Origin: Dipylidium caninum
Lineage: Eukaryota; Platyhelminthes; Cestoda; Cyclophyllidea; Dipylidiidae
Assembly: GCA_017562135.1 (NCBI GenBank)
Contig: QEYB01000290.1
Span: 496,001-560,000, forward strand
Reading direction: 5' to 3'
Length of the DNA: 64,000 nucleotides
The notes below the pieces were generated by a model, which saw only the letters and a program-made list of their open reading frames with translations, made no database searches and was not told the origin of the DNA. Below are positions 41,601 through 55,606 of this stretch, piece after piece; within the stretch, counting starts at the first letter, position 1; each line of letters begins with the position of its first letter. Both the position numbers and the translations under genes were made by a program.

Positions 41601-44160
41601 CGCAGATTAATGGGACCTTGTTAAGCCACCTCAGCATGAAGTTATAGTAAAATAAAATCATATATTCTGCCATAAATTCTCGTAGGGTCGAAGGTTTACA
41701 TTTACCTTTAGTGTGACATTACTGATAAGTTCCCGATACTGATATCACTTAATCGGGATAACCAAAAAGTGTTAAGAAATTGGACAAATGTGTTAAGTGA
41801 ACATACCTCTGCCAAAACAAACATCCTCTCATCCGCTCCCCTCCCCTCCTCCTCCCTACCTTTCTCCTTCCCTAATGTCTAGCTTTAATAACGGGTGGGA
41901 CTTCCACTTCCCATCTTTGTGGCAAATGCACCCTAAATGTAGTATAATGTCCCCCTCCCTCGTGTGTGTGTCCTGGTACAGTAAAATATCATAGAACAAT
42001 ACGCGATGTGATTCATGCCAACATGGCCCATGGTTTATTGTGTCATTACCTATGACCCCACGACTGGCTACCATAACAATAAAGCGAACACAAAGTCGTT
42101 AGTCGAAGTGGGCAAAAATTCCACCGCCTTCATGCCGCCTTCTCCTTTCACCACCAGAAGCAACCCTCGCGGATGACAACGTAATGCTGCGAACCCTATA
42201 TACTTCCATGTCAGGAGGTAAACTCATTATTTTGACTTTGCAGTAAATTTGGCAGGATGGAAGAAGTAACCGTAAGCCTGGTCAAACAATTTACAACAAG
42301 GTGGGTCGCAGTGAAAGAGGGGGACCTCCGGATCCTCCTCCTGAAGGTTCCGATGCACAGGGATTCCGGAGGGCAGTTTTTGCCTCAAAATGGCGGCGAA
42401 AGGAGTAGTCAAACCCCGGAGTGACTCCCTACCGACAGCTGAAGTGTACGTTGCTTTGTTGGTCGGATTATTTATTGCACACGGGGTACATAAATTACAT
42501 GTTCTCCTTTTGAAATAGAGACCAATGATAAGGAGGCCATTTCGACATTATGACTAAGTGTGAGGATTAGTGGAAGGTGGGAATCATCATCTCCGGGGCC
42601 TGGAATTGGAAGTGAGGCCACAGTAATTCCCTGGCCAATTTCCTCACCCCACCGAAAGTCGTCCCAACGACCCCAAACTGGCGCCCAGCCTCTCTAAAAC
42701 CCACCGTCTGAGCCATCTGTCCAAGTCCGGAGTTAGAAAGCGGTGCACCCGGGACACGAGAACGATAAATTGCCCATTGTCCCACCAACCTCCTCCCCGA
42801 CCTTTGAGGGGCATTCTCGACCCAGACTACTTAAATAGGCTGTGAGATAAGTAGAATTATGTGGGATGAAATGAAGCCATTTTAATAATCGTGTTACTAA
42901 AATCATCTTCAATTAAAATCGGCAATGTTAAATTTTACATTACTCCCACTACGTCTAAAATAGTCACAACGGAGTTCGCAACAAACCGACAGAAATTTCG
43001 GGGTGCATCATATAAACTTCACAGTCGACACTCACATAGTGTAGGACGACTATGTTGATGATTTACATCCACACAGACGAAGTTTTTGGTAAAATAATCA
43101 CCAAGTAGCCGGGTGAAGTGAATTTCCGTCTGTCCGACTGGTGAATGCCGCGATAGCGCGTTTACTGGAGGCGTGGTGGAAGCCTCCACCGCATTATGGC
43201 ATTTCACACCAGTCACTTCACCCGAAAATAATAATTACGGGTAAAATAAACACGCGTATTTGTCGAAAGTGGGGAAAGGAGACAGAAGAAGACTTACTTT
43301 ACCAGGTTAATTAGTGCATCATGACTGGGGTAAATGTGTCCTCAGTATAAGAATCAGGGCGCCGGTTAAGACAATTGAAGTGAATAGGATAAAACCGGCA
43401 GTTTTGTGAGTTGCTACCCGACTTGAATCTTCGCAGAAGTATTCGAGGGAAAGTTGGACGTCCCAGGGCATGACATTCGGTGCGACGGGGTGGTAGACGC
43501 CCCCTCCGCTCCCCTTCCTCCCACGAGGAACATCAGCAACAAAATAACCACTAAACGGCTTTTGGCTATCCCATTTTTTTGCAATGACAGTCTGACCCCA
43601 ACACCAGGAGGCCGCCCCATCACCCCGCGGTGCTGGTTCCGACCTTGTCTCGACTCACGCCATCTTAATTTCCACTCAAATATTACTTTATTTAACTGTT
43701 TAATTAGCCTCGAAAAAAGTCGTTTACATGTACAATCTACAAAGTGCAGTTTAAAATGAAAAAGGAGCGTAAACCTTTTTTTACCTGTTCCTTTTACTCT
43801 AGGCAAATGAAAAGGCCACAGGTTGGAAGGCGCCCTCCAAACTACACCCGATGCCGACTTAACGTGGTGAAGGGGAAGAAGGAGATAATTAACACTCATA
43901 TTAATCAGCTGCATGAAATGACACACACACACACACCCCTACAAGATATACACTCAGAGCAGCACACACAGAACGCGAAAGTGATTGGTCGAAAGGAATC
44001 CAATGGGAGAAGCAGACACGAAGCGGTTTTTATCTTACCCCTTTAACGCTAATAACCATTCTACCGCGTAGCCTAGGGGTATATACTTTATTTACAAATC
44101 AAAAAAACTATAATTACAATCCTCAAAAGGGGGATTTAGGAATAGTTCTATTAATGTAAA
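35620..44160. other. 8.5 kb stretch without a supported gene
   Basis: No conserved exon recognised on either strand. Open frames are short (under ~175 residues) and lack domains or matching splice sites. AT-rich in 35.6-37.7 kb; pyrimidine- and purine-rich patches lie at 37.27-37.32, 41.2-41.35 and 41.82-41.87 kb. A (CA)n run lies at ~43921-43937. It may contain 5' non-coding exons and regulatory DNA of the nuclear receptor gene. Confidence 0.45.
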
Positions 44161-47100
44161 ATGATATGTTTGGTGTGCGGAGACACAGCCAGTGGAATAC
44201 ATTACGGAGTTCTCTCTTGCGAGGGTTGCAAAGGATTCTTTAGACGCGCATTACAAGTAAGCCAAATCTACTTTCTCTATTATCCTTCAATTGCCTTTCT
44301 TTTGCCCTTTTTATTCATTCCACCACAGGGGCTTGTTTTGTGGACGAAGTGTCTTGTTTAAATAGGCCTACCGATTGACCGCGCATCAAGCGGTGGTTTT
44401 AGTTGGGACACTTGAAGAGCTGTACCTCCTCTGGCCACTAAAGCATTAGGTGCGAGGGGTGAGGGTTTGTAATGCTGTCACTCATTTTTTTTCGAATGTC
44501 ATTTTCCCCATTGTAACTCACCGCGTGGCAGTTGAGGCCTCAATCTACAAAACAATGTGAGAGGCCTGTGTCCATGACTGAAAAGAGTGAGAGGAGGAGA
44601 TTAGAAAGCGAAATAGGGAAAGAAATAGCCAAGGGGTTTGACGACTCTTCGGCTAAATTGTAGGACGATTTTGGGTTACCCGGACAAAAACAGCCTCCCT
44701 AGATGGCATGAAATGGAACCACGGGTTGATTACAAACGGTCCATTAGCAGCACGGGTTGCATGTGAAAAGTAGGACATTCCACTTTCTTGGATGTATAAA
44801 ATTAACTATCGGACAGCTGTCGGGGGAAATTGCTGTCTCCCGGCTTAACGGGAAGGCGACGGGTTGGGCTGAGAGGAGAAGAGGTCGTTTCACATCAAAT
44901 CAAAGAATAAAATTCAACATTTTACCTATCAGTGGGAAGATGATTGGTGAGGCAATGCTTGTCATCTGCGGTTTCATCGCTTCGGTACCCGGCTGATGAT
45001 GACTGGCATTGCTTCGCGTGGGGGCGTCATCTCGGAAAAGGAGGCGGAGGAGGAGGAGATGGGAACTGGGAACTGGATTTAGTAAAACCGGTTTCTTTAA
45101 TTCCTTTTTCCCGCGCATAATGTCGGTATGTTCTAGTCTTTTCTTCCACCCTGTCAGACAACACCTTATTAAACAGAAGCACTCAACTGTGGGCACTAGG
45201 CTAATCCAGCTGGGAATGGGACTGCAGGATCTATTGTATACGAGGACAAATTAAGGCAGAATGTAGGGCCCGTAGAGTTTTGTTGAGTGACGCCACGTAG
45301 ATTTTCCAGCTAGACGTCTTGTAGTCTGCCTGGGGGGAAGAGACCATCAGATAAGATTTTGGGATAAATCCCCTCCAATAAGCCTCGTCCTCCCATCCCG
45401 CAGCCCCCCATTCCACCTCCTCTTTCCCCATCTTCATCCACGACGAAGATTGCGGTGACCCAAGCGACCGAACACAACTGAGTGTGCGAGGCGAGGCTGG
45501 TGACGACCAATATTGAGAGTCACTGACATTTCAGCGTCAAAATGGTTTACACGAGGCCGGTCTCCTCTGACCGACCAATTAAGACTCAAACTGTTAGACT
45601 GGGAAGGAAGAAGAGTCACTGAAGGCGGACCAGGGATGAGTGGTGCAGGGTGGGGTCTGATAAATGGTGAAAGACACCCTGCCTGACAAATGTGCCATCA
45701 CTCTGATCTCAAATGTCTACTGTTGCGCTTAGGATAAACGCGCCCACCTGAGGAAGTGCATCAGACAGGATAGATGTAAAATCTCCATCAAAACACGCAA
45801 TCATTGCCAACCCTGTCGACTGCGTCGATGTCTGGAATTGGGCATGTCTCGTGAGGCGGCCAAATTGGGTAGACGATCTCGTAAGACCTGGAAACACCTC
45901 GATCTCTCCATTGCCCTCCATGGTCAGCAATTTAACGTATCTCACGACTCTACGCTATCACCGTCGCCGACTACAAGAAATACGTCTTCTACCCATGCCA
46001 GTAAGTGAACAACTAGTGCAGATAAATTTGTTTAAGCAGGCGAAATCCTCCCTTTCCCTTCCTTTCTTGCTCACACCCTCATCTTTCATCCCGTTAAGGC
46101 GATGGGGATGTGCTTTAAGGTGATATCTTATATTCTTCCCTCCTTTCATTGGTGCTCTATCTCTCGGGCGTCTACAGCAGGTCTTATTAACTTGTCGCAT
46201 CAATTTGCTCGAGATATGGTCTAACATAAAGAAAGAAAAGGCCCAATGTAGACTAATATCTCATCCTTCTTTTTGCTGTTACATAAATTCAGAACCACGG
46301 AACCTCTAGACTGCAAGTGCAAGATAGTCAACGGTCCCGGTGAAGTTGCCACCAAGCAGTCATCCCAGAGACAGAAACCGAAAAGAAACTTTCCGCTTAT
46401 ATAGGCACCGGGAATGAGAGTTGCGCGGGATAACCACTTTCTTACAGAGCATCACAACATTCAATAAAAGAATTAAAATTTAGTTCTTTTAAGAGATCCT
46501 CTTTAGGCCTTTGTCGCTGTCTCATGCAACTTGGGCATTTTTGCCCATTTTCTCTTTCGATCCGTAGGTACACAACCAGCCAATAAACTCCTCTCCACCA
46601 CCGAGTCAATGCGCCGTCAGCCCCCCCGACTGTCGGACGACGGTAATTCACCTCTGAGTGACGCGGCCTTCACCGCACTAAGCAGCATTCCCTCGGTAGA
46701 TACCTCGATGTCCGGCGGTAGTGGCTACGATTGGGGCGCCACACCGGTGTCTCTGTCTACCCTGGACGAGGACTGCCTTATCGCCACACCCCAGCATAAG
46801 GTTAACAAGGTGAATTTTAAATTAGACCATATTGCCAAAGGTACTTCCCCATGATTAGTGAGTAGATTAGGAATGAGATTAAATCTATGGGTACGTTTTT
46901 TTCGGAAAATATGGTGATTAGACTTTGGAAGTCCCCTTCTTCTCTTCCCATATGCCTTCGACCCAATCCCGCCTTCACGGCAAGTGGGCTCTGTGCCTCG
47001 GTCGGACATCTTTAACTTCTCACAAGTTGTGAGGTCAAAACAATTTATTCTTCACAATTTCTAGGACTCCATAAGTGCATAGATAAGATATTTTATCAGT

Positions 47101-50100
47101 TCCTCCCCAGCTCTCCAATCGTGACTTGAAGAATGGAGAAATGGTAGAGGAAGGTTAGGAGGAAGAAAAGTCACATCCCACTATTCATCACACCTCACAA
47201 CTTACATGGCTAGGCTCCGACTTTATTGCAGACTGAAGGAAATTTGACTGTCTACAGGTCAGCATTCCTCCTGCTCCTGCTTCCACATCCAATCGCCCAT
47301 CTTTTTGACGGGAAAACCAAGAAATCCCAGATACTATGCACTCTTTACCACTTCACTTGCCTCGGAAAGGGGAGAGTGACTCTCGTATTGGGACTTTCTT
47401 CGTAGATTAGCCAGTAATCTAGAGGTAAAATGCTAAATATGATTTACTGTAAATGGCAGTGCCTGGGAAGGCCCCATGGTGGACTTGTTGGCCTACACAC
47501 AAAGGTCTTCATATGCCTGTCTGCAAAATTTCTCGTCCTACCATTCCCATCGACAGTAGAGGCAGACACACGTACACCCGCAGACACAATGACTGCAGGC
47601 GATTTCATCCACAATGATTGAAGCTTTTTGAAAACTTTATCAACTCAACTGTTGAGGTGGTGAGGACTTTTTGCCTCCTAAAACCGTTCCTATTTAATTC
47701 AACGCAAGAATTGTGCAGGTATGTGGAGTAAAACCAGACCACCTAATTTGTAGGAGAAAGTGATTACACAGGGTGAAAGGGGGGGAGGAAGGAAGTAGAC
47801 ATTGGAATGGTGTTGAGATGTGGCGGGATGGAGGATGAAACTCCACCTAAGTCTACGAGTATGCCCAAAAATAATACCTCTAGTGAAAACCGACAGTTGT
47901 TCTGGAAAGGTGATGGGAACGGGGCAAGTGAGGGGCGGCGGAACGGGGGAAGGCTAAGAGAGGCGAGTGGAATAGGTGGTAAGAAAATCAACTCCTCCTG
48001 ATTAATGTTAGCTCACATCGGCCACTTTCTTCCACAAATGATTATACTTGGAGGTTAAAGGGAAGAAGACAGCACGCTCCACTCCTCTGTCTACGCTACC
48101 GTCTGCATAAAAAGTCCAGTCTAGTAGCGGTAGCCCCTGCCCCCTCCCCTTTCTGCCCCCTCCCTCCACCGCCAGTTCATGACCGCATTTGTCCAATTGC
48201 AATGTCTCGTTAGTTGAACGCCTCAAGGTCTTCGTATTCCACCCACTCCAATAGTCGACTTTAAATATTCGGATTTGTGTGGACTAGTTAAAGTGGTGAA
48301 TCTAAATTAGGAGGAAAGGAGAGTGTACTTTCAGTGGCAGAAGTTACGCTGTCAGCGCCGGTCTCCCCGCTAATCTGGACATTTTTAGTCCAACTGTTGG
48401 AAGCATCGACTCTCCTGTCCTCGGTTTGGATGTGATCAACTCCTGATTGTTCAAACGTTCTTACCATACTAATGAAAGCTTAACCACTGTCTCAGAGATT
48501 AAAGGCGGGTTTTAAACTCGCCTCACTACCTGACACAGGAGGTGGAGGAGGCGGCGGCGAGTGAGAAGCGTGGGGAGAGGAGATCCTCGAAACTTACATC
48601 TCTGTGGGTGATTGTCGACCCCGCTGGGGATTACATTTCTGCTCTCCAGTCCATCTTGTGTATGATGTAATGGCCGGAGTAAACTAGGGAAAATAGAATG
48701 ACTTTCTGAAGGAGTGTCAAAAGTTGTTTGTGTGAGAAATGACTTTCGTCTCGCGGTTATTGAGATTACCACATTACGCTTCTTTTTCACTTTTTTTTTG
48801 AATCTTAGTTCTTTGTTTATGTTGTGGTGCGGGAAAAAAATTAAGATTTACCACACTTATACGTAGTAAAGGCTTAACAAGGGATCAGGCTGGGGACAGA
48901 AAATGGGGACGCCTTCTAGGTCGCCTCCGCCTTCCTCATTCGAGTTAACCGGTAATGATAATATGTGTTAAAGAGAGACACTATTTACTAAATTTAGCCT
49001 TAAAAGTGATTTAGGTCAGAGTGAAAAACCGGGCGAAGCGAAAGATGTTGTATACGGTAGTTCAGGTTGCTCCAAGCAACCCCCCCCCCGCCCCTTCCAA
49101 TTAGTGATGCTAGAAATTGCTGAAAAAGTGTAATTTTGCCTTTAGGAAAGTCACAATACGGGCTTAGTTGTCCTCTTGATGGGTGACAATGAGGCAAATG
49201 CTGCCAAAACCGGCCTCGCGTCCAACCTAGGGACAACCACCAGTGATCCGAGTAAACCTCAGTTGGGTCAGGCTAAGCGTCTTCGGCCAATCAAGCCGCG
49301 AATCAAACATGCTCAGGCTTGCCCTATCGCAGCAAAGGTATCACCTAATCTATCGACGCAGAAAGCATTACCATCGACTGGAGTGCAGTACCAACAGGTC
49401 AATCTGTCCAAACATTCAACTGATGGATTGGGTTCTCTTCGTCTTGTTGCTGGACCTCAGGCCATTACGCTGCTGGCGCCTGGTAGTACTAATGAGCATC
49501 CTCCTGCCTCTTCATACTCGAAAACAAGGCGGCGACTTATCAGAGTAAGTCTACCACTTTTCTCCATCAACGCCTTTGCCCTACTCGCCCATTTTGGATA
49601 CTCACGCCTGCATCCTGATTGGTGGGTGGATTTTATTGGCCAGCCTAACTAGCCAATCAGCTTTAGATTCACCCAGCCGCGCTCTTTCACCAAGGTGAAT
49701 GGAAATTTGAGGGATGAGAATGAGTTCTTTGCACGGCGCCTATTATCACAATAAATGTGGCGCTTTTTTCGCGATTACTATTCACCAACCCAATAACACT
49801 CCTAGAAAGTTGGTCGCACTTTTCCTTCACAAAGTCAGTTTTTACTTCAAAAATAGTTGTGTGATTTTAATTCACACTTTTCCAAAAATTTCTGTTGCAG
49901 TTGCTTGATGAACTATTTCACGAATGTCATGCTGAATTGAGACTCACACGTTTATAAGACCCCTATAAAGCAACATACCAAAAAATTTGCGGGAAAGCAA
50001 ATCAGTACTTAGTGGAGCTAAACACTACCGTCAAAATACCCTGCGACAGGGGTATATTGTTTTCTCTAGAATACTAAGGCCACGCATAAAAAGTAGGGAA

Positions 50101-53100
50101 TGTATGTGAATTTCAAAACGAACAAACGCCGCCAAATTTAAACACTAGAATTGCACCAATGTGATGCGTAAATTAGGTGGACCAATAAAGGGTGGTATGA
50201 GGGCCGACCCACCCTTTGCCACGCGCAGCATGATGGGTATGATGATAAGGCTATGTTTTTTGGCAAATAGACGGGTAGGGAAGACGACAACTGCCCCCTT
50301 ATTCGGTCTCCTCCCTTCTCAATAGTCAGTTAGTAGACTAAAAAAATTGTCTCTAATATTTCTTAACCGCGACACCAGAAACGGGGTCGTAGAGGGAAGG
50401 CAGTCATTCTGACTTCGTCTAACGAACTATATTTAGGATAGTCTCCTTGTCCGTGGAGAAAAAGGAGAGGGTTCAGTAACGCAGAAGAACACAAGAATGA
50501 GAGAGTAACTGGTTTGGCAGACTAGGGTTGTTGGGATGTTGGAAAAAAGTGTGCCATGACGTAGGTTATTAGGTGGGAGGGGGGGGGGGGTTGCGCATGC
50601 CAGTACACACACTCAAACGGTAAAATTACCAAGGCGATGAGTGAAAGTGAAGGGATAAGTAATGGACCTAAAGTGAAATCTCCAAGTAAGAATGATGTAA
50701 TCAGGATCTCAAATGTCGCGCAAAGTTTGCTTCCGGTCGTTGTTTCAATTCAACTTAGCTGAAGGACGAAAAGAACAGAACAAGTTGTCCACCATAGCAC
50801 GGAAGCGTGGTTTGCATTTGGCAATCAGTTAGAGCAGCATGAAAGTGGAATAAGATTTGGCCCGAGAGTTAACCTTACTTGCGGAGCGGTTGTCGATCGA
50901 GGCCAACTCGTCCCAGACGCTTCCAAAAATGAGAGAGGAGATCTGTCGTGACAAGAACGTCTAATAGAACACAAATGACCTAGCTTCGATTTGGAGGGCC
51001 CAGATTAAATAAGGCTGATGTATATAGGAGGGACGTGTATAGTTTTAAGGCTATGCGGACCACTGACCCAAAATAATGCCATCGAAAGGGCACTAACCGA
51101 AGGTTCTGGATCGAATGGTCCAACAAGTAGGCTACAAAAGTGGGCACATTAAAACCACATAGTCTGGTTGTTTCGGTCAAAGTAAACGTATTTTGTGTTA
51201 TGTGGCGCTGGAAAATCGTTTGGATAGAAGAAGGATGTTTTTATATCGTCCCACAAAGGATCACGAGACGCCAAGTAGTACCGGCTAGACACATAACTCT
51301 TTTCATACAACGCTCGAAGAGTGCGCGCCTGTAGGGTCAATCAAAGCAGACCGTAACGTGGCGAAGTTAAACTAACTTGTCTTGCTTCCCGTGGAAGAAT
51401 AGTCCTAAAGTATAAGCATTTCATAGAAAACGGCAATAAATGATCTATGAGGTTATAAAATACCTGTTTACAGCCCCATTAAAAATAGATGGGCGACCCA
51501 ATGAAGGCGCTCCATATTATTTTCTATGTTTATTCACATTTTATTTGGACTGGTGATTCACTTCCCTTAAAACCACAGATTGCACACCCTGTTTTTTCTT
51601 TTTTTGCTACAGTTCCCCAAACGATGCACACTCTCCTCACCCAACTTGAGCGCAGATGGCGGCTCTCTGTTGACTGAGTTGCTACGGACGGTAGAAAATT
51701 CCTTTTGCACAACTTTCCGCGAACACATTTCCTACCCTGCTTTTCGAAGGTCCCGGGAGCAAATCCACGCCGCCAACGAGGCCACACTGCAGCATCTTTT
51801 TGGAGTTGTCAATTGGGAGGCAAGTTTATTCCCCCCCGCCCCTTTTTTTCTTAACACTCCAAATTGAATGATCTTGTGACGAATCTTACTACGGTATGGA
51901 GAGAATAGTTAGAGGTATAAGGGGACCGATGGATGAAATATAAATTTCGTTAACCGACTTTGCTTCTCAGATATCCTAGTTATCAGGGCATGTAAATTTG
52001 CTGCATTTCATGACACCATTCTCCCAAAATCCCTTCTCTTGTAAACAGTTCCCACAATAATCCGGAATGCTACTTCGAAAAAACAGAAAGGGTAAAATCT
52101 TACACATCGGTACAATTAACTGTGCCAGGATAACTTCAGCGATCCTCTTTACGTCCTATTTTTAAAGGAATTCTTCCACTAATTGTGCCCACAGCTGCTG
52201 ACCCTTTATCCTCTCTTACATCCTCATCCCCAATTCCTGTCTCTTCCCGCACCCTAAACTATTGGGGTTTATTTTATGGGATTTAGGGTTACGATAAATA
52301 CATAGCGTACTTTTTTGTGGGAAGAAACTCTATACACGAGATATTAACTGCTAGTCGCAGTACGACATGGTGTAAGCATGGGCACGCAGGCTAGTTTGCA
52401 GGTGCAGCCAAACTGCTAGGTAGAGGTGTTACCAAACCATCACCTCTGTGTCTTTTCCCCTTTCCTTCTTTATTACTTTACCCCTTTTTTTGTTATTCAT
52501 TCCGCGTGCCTCGTGTCTCTTCGTCCTCGTTTCCCATCTCTCGATCGCCTCGAGGGGATTCTAAAGCGCATAGGCCCATCTTCACGTCTAAATGTGATTT
52601 ACGCCCCCCTCTTCCCTTCAAATGGCAATTGTAGGTGCAGGCCCCTAGGTGTGGACGTAGCTCTTTTTACGAGAGTCCTTCGTATTTGTCTTTTTTATAC
52701 CAAAGCTGCATCCTGGGAGGCTGAGGCTTGGATATGCGGATGAGCAGGCTGGAAAAATGCCTTCTCCATTTCCTGAGAAATCACTTAGGAAAGGAGTCTG
52801 GAGCATGTCTATGCCATGACAGTGCAATATTTGATCTCTTGCCGATACTCCCTTGCTTCTGAGAGTACGAAAAATTAGGATACCAAGTTGCCACTCATAA
52901 AAAACATTAACTAAAACCAAAATCGTACTAGTGGAATAGAAATTGTTTACAGACTCTGAGGCAACCACTTACATCGTAGTTGGGAGGATGGACTGGAATT
53001 ATACCATCTCAGAGTGAGCGAAAAAGAAAATTCGAGACAATTTTGGTCTTCATTTGGCTGGTGGGACGTTTGACGGGGGGAGATGACTCATTTGGCTAAA

Positions 53101-55206
53101 TTTTATGAAACCCCTTTCTCTTTTTTTCCATGATGACAGGATGACAAGCCTCACACAGCTCAGGCCTTCGACGTGCGACGTAAGACTTTTCGAGCCTTTC
53201 AGACCTGCTTCGATCGACTAATGCAAGATTCAGTGAAATTTGCCAAGCGTATTCCCGGCTTCTCAGACCTTCTGCCGGAGGATCGCATGGTTTTGGTGCA
53301 GTCAGGCTGTTTTGAAGTAAGTGACACTCGCGTATTCTGTAGTCCTCAACCTCTCAACCCCGCCTTCCAGCCCCAACCGCATCGTTTAAGCTAATGTATC
53401 AGCAGTGATATACATGGTGACCCAAAACCTCTCCGAATGCACAGAAGATGGGAAAAGTAGACATTTGGATGGTAATGTAGGTTTCCTGACAAGGCAATGA
53501 CGCGACCGCCAATGTCTAACCGACTGGTGATGGGTTCTTTCTTCACTACCATTGCCTCCAGAAATGGCAAAATTGCATTAAAAGGCAGTGGCTAATGGAA
53601 ATTTCCTTCCACTCTCTCAAGATCATTTACTTACCCACAGTCATTATGCTAATTATCTGTCTAGACGGTGAGAGGTGCCGCGTTAATGCAGCGAAAGTTC
53701 TGATAGCGAGAAAAGACATATTTGTTTCTACCGAGAATTAACTGTCAGAGTGCAGCCGTAGAAATTGACTTACTTTGTCCATATAATTCACTGTCTGTGG
53801 CATACAAAAAAAAGCGTTTGAGTGTAGTATCAGGTGCAATGGCGACGACAGTGATAAAAATTGACGAGAGAGGGGACGAGGACGGGCAAATTGAGCTGAG
53901 TCCGGTGAATTTATTGCTTGCGATAGGGAATCAATGTAAAAAGTTCTTAACTCTGACAACAGTTTCCCGTAAACGTCTATACTACTTTTAAATTCGAAAG
54001 TTACAATTTGAGTAGTATTTATTAATATCTGAGAATCATTGGTAATATTAGCAAAAAAATAGGAACAATATGATGTTGTGTTTGCGATGAATTTTGTATT
54101 TTAGCTCGCGTGTGTGATATTCAGTTTTTACGTGGATGAGGAGAGTCAGACTTTCTGTGGTCCCGGCAACTTCACCCTTTCTCAGAGTCAAATGTGGCTC
54201 ACCTTCCCGATGAGCAAGAAGTTCGTTAACCTCCTCTTCGATTTCGCCTTTCAAGTCCAGTCGTACCGTCTGGAGCCACTTAAATTAGGACTACTGTTAG
54301 CTGTACTCCTGGTCACTCCGTGTAAGAAAATTAGCTTTACTCTCTACATCTCAGTACGTAATTTGCCTGTTTTGGACTATCGCGAAGGCACGAAGAAAGC
54401 GAAAACAGACGTGAATTCAGTGGGTGATTCTTAGAGAAGGCGAAGTAGTCTAATGATATGCCAGTCAACTATTGCTTTTCATTCTTAGAGACCATTACAA
54501 AGTGGACGTTTTAGACGATTAAGTCAAAATTTCGGCATACAACAGATCCTCTTTTTTAACCTCAATTAAAAAAGGTCATGGACGAAAGGTTTTCGATTAC
54601 AGCGGACTCAAACCCATCGCTTTTTTTACTTTCCCTCTTAAAGGGGAACGAAAAATTTGGCCACAAGGAACGTGGCATGGTAAAAGTAACCCTTCAGTCA
54701 TCCACTTTGCCAGCTTTTGATTCCCAAACACCCTTTTGGTGGAAATGAAACGGAGACTCTCTGCACCGCCTCACCCTGACGACAGGCTTGCGGGGAACTC
54801 CTGGCTGTTTCACTCATTCGCAGGGGTCGTGAAGGAATCTGAGATAGAAGTTTTCGTTCATAACAAACACACCTCCACTTAATTTGAATTACAATTTAAT
54901 TTATGGGCAAAAAAGAGGGAAAAGGAGAACTTTAAATTGACTTTATGACCGTCCACTTCAGATCGTGAAGGATTGACAAATCACGAGGAGGTCACGTGGC
55001 TTCGTGATCTCATTTGTCAGGCCTTCCGTTTCCAATTGATGGTGACACATTTTGACGGTGTGGGTCTGTTCAATCACCTCATTTCGAGCACTCGTGAGGA
55101 GCTTCAACGCCTCAGTTTGGAACATCGACGCCAGCTGGAGGGTATGCGAGCTGCAGGCTTCACTTTTCAAAATGACCTCTACAGCGAGACCTTCTCCCTC
55201 CTCTAA
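44161..55206 (+). CDS. Nuclear hormone receptor, group-1-like (E75/E78/Rev-erb-like), 8 exons
   Basis: Exons: 44161-44256, 45733-46000, 46568-46809, 49146-49544, 51613-51819, 53140-53316, 54105-54321, 54962-55206; total 1,851 nt, 616 residues, all phases consistent. Zinc finger 1 has cysteines at residues 3, 6, 20 and 23 with P-box EGCKG; zinc finger 2 at 41, 47, 57 and 60 ([18 protein letters not shown]). A ~300-residue Ser/Pro-rich hinge follows. The ligand-binding domain starts at ~375: [20 protein letters not shown], then [14 protein letters not shown]. It ends with an AF-2-like helix, LYSETFSLL. It should act as a DNA-binding transcription factor in the nucleus; ligand unknown. Subfamily is uncertain. 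The A/B domain is essentially absent: an in-frame TAA lies 6 nt before the ATG. The intron after exon 5 starts with GC (AG|GCAAGT). Confidence 0.9.
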
Positions 55207-55550
55207 TCACTGTGCTGCCCCCTCCTACGTCCTCCACACCCGCCTCCTCTCCCACTTGTCACCGCCTCCGCATTAGCCGCCAATTCAGGAAACTTAGACA
55301 CAATAGGATGTTGTACATACTACCGTCACGGGACTGACTGTCTTCCAAAGGCCAAAAAAAAAGAAAAATAAGAAATACATTTGCTAATTCGCCCCCACCG
55401 CTTCCTCCTCCGTCAAACCGGCGTTACCACCACCACCACCGCGCCAGCCCCGCCCCGCCCCGTCCCGTCCCTTCCCCGTCTCCATCCGCGTCCCAGCCCT
55501 TAGCCGTTTCTTTTTCTATGATTAGTCTTAACAAAAAAAGGACATTTAAA

Positions 55551-55554
55551 AAAA

Positions 55555-55597
<43 letters not shown>

Positions 55598-55606
55598 CGT
55601 GTATGT
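55551..55606 (+). repeat. compound (TA)n(TG)n microsatellite
   Basis: About ten TA units run straight into about thirteen TG units, preceded by an A-run. Located ~350 nt past the nuclear receptor stop codon. Confidence 0.95.

Noticed and set aside
43414..43932. 172-residue open frame on the minus strand
   Set aside because: No domain, no matching splice sites, mixed composition; length is possible by chance in this stretch.
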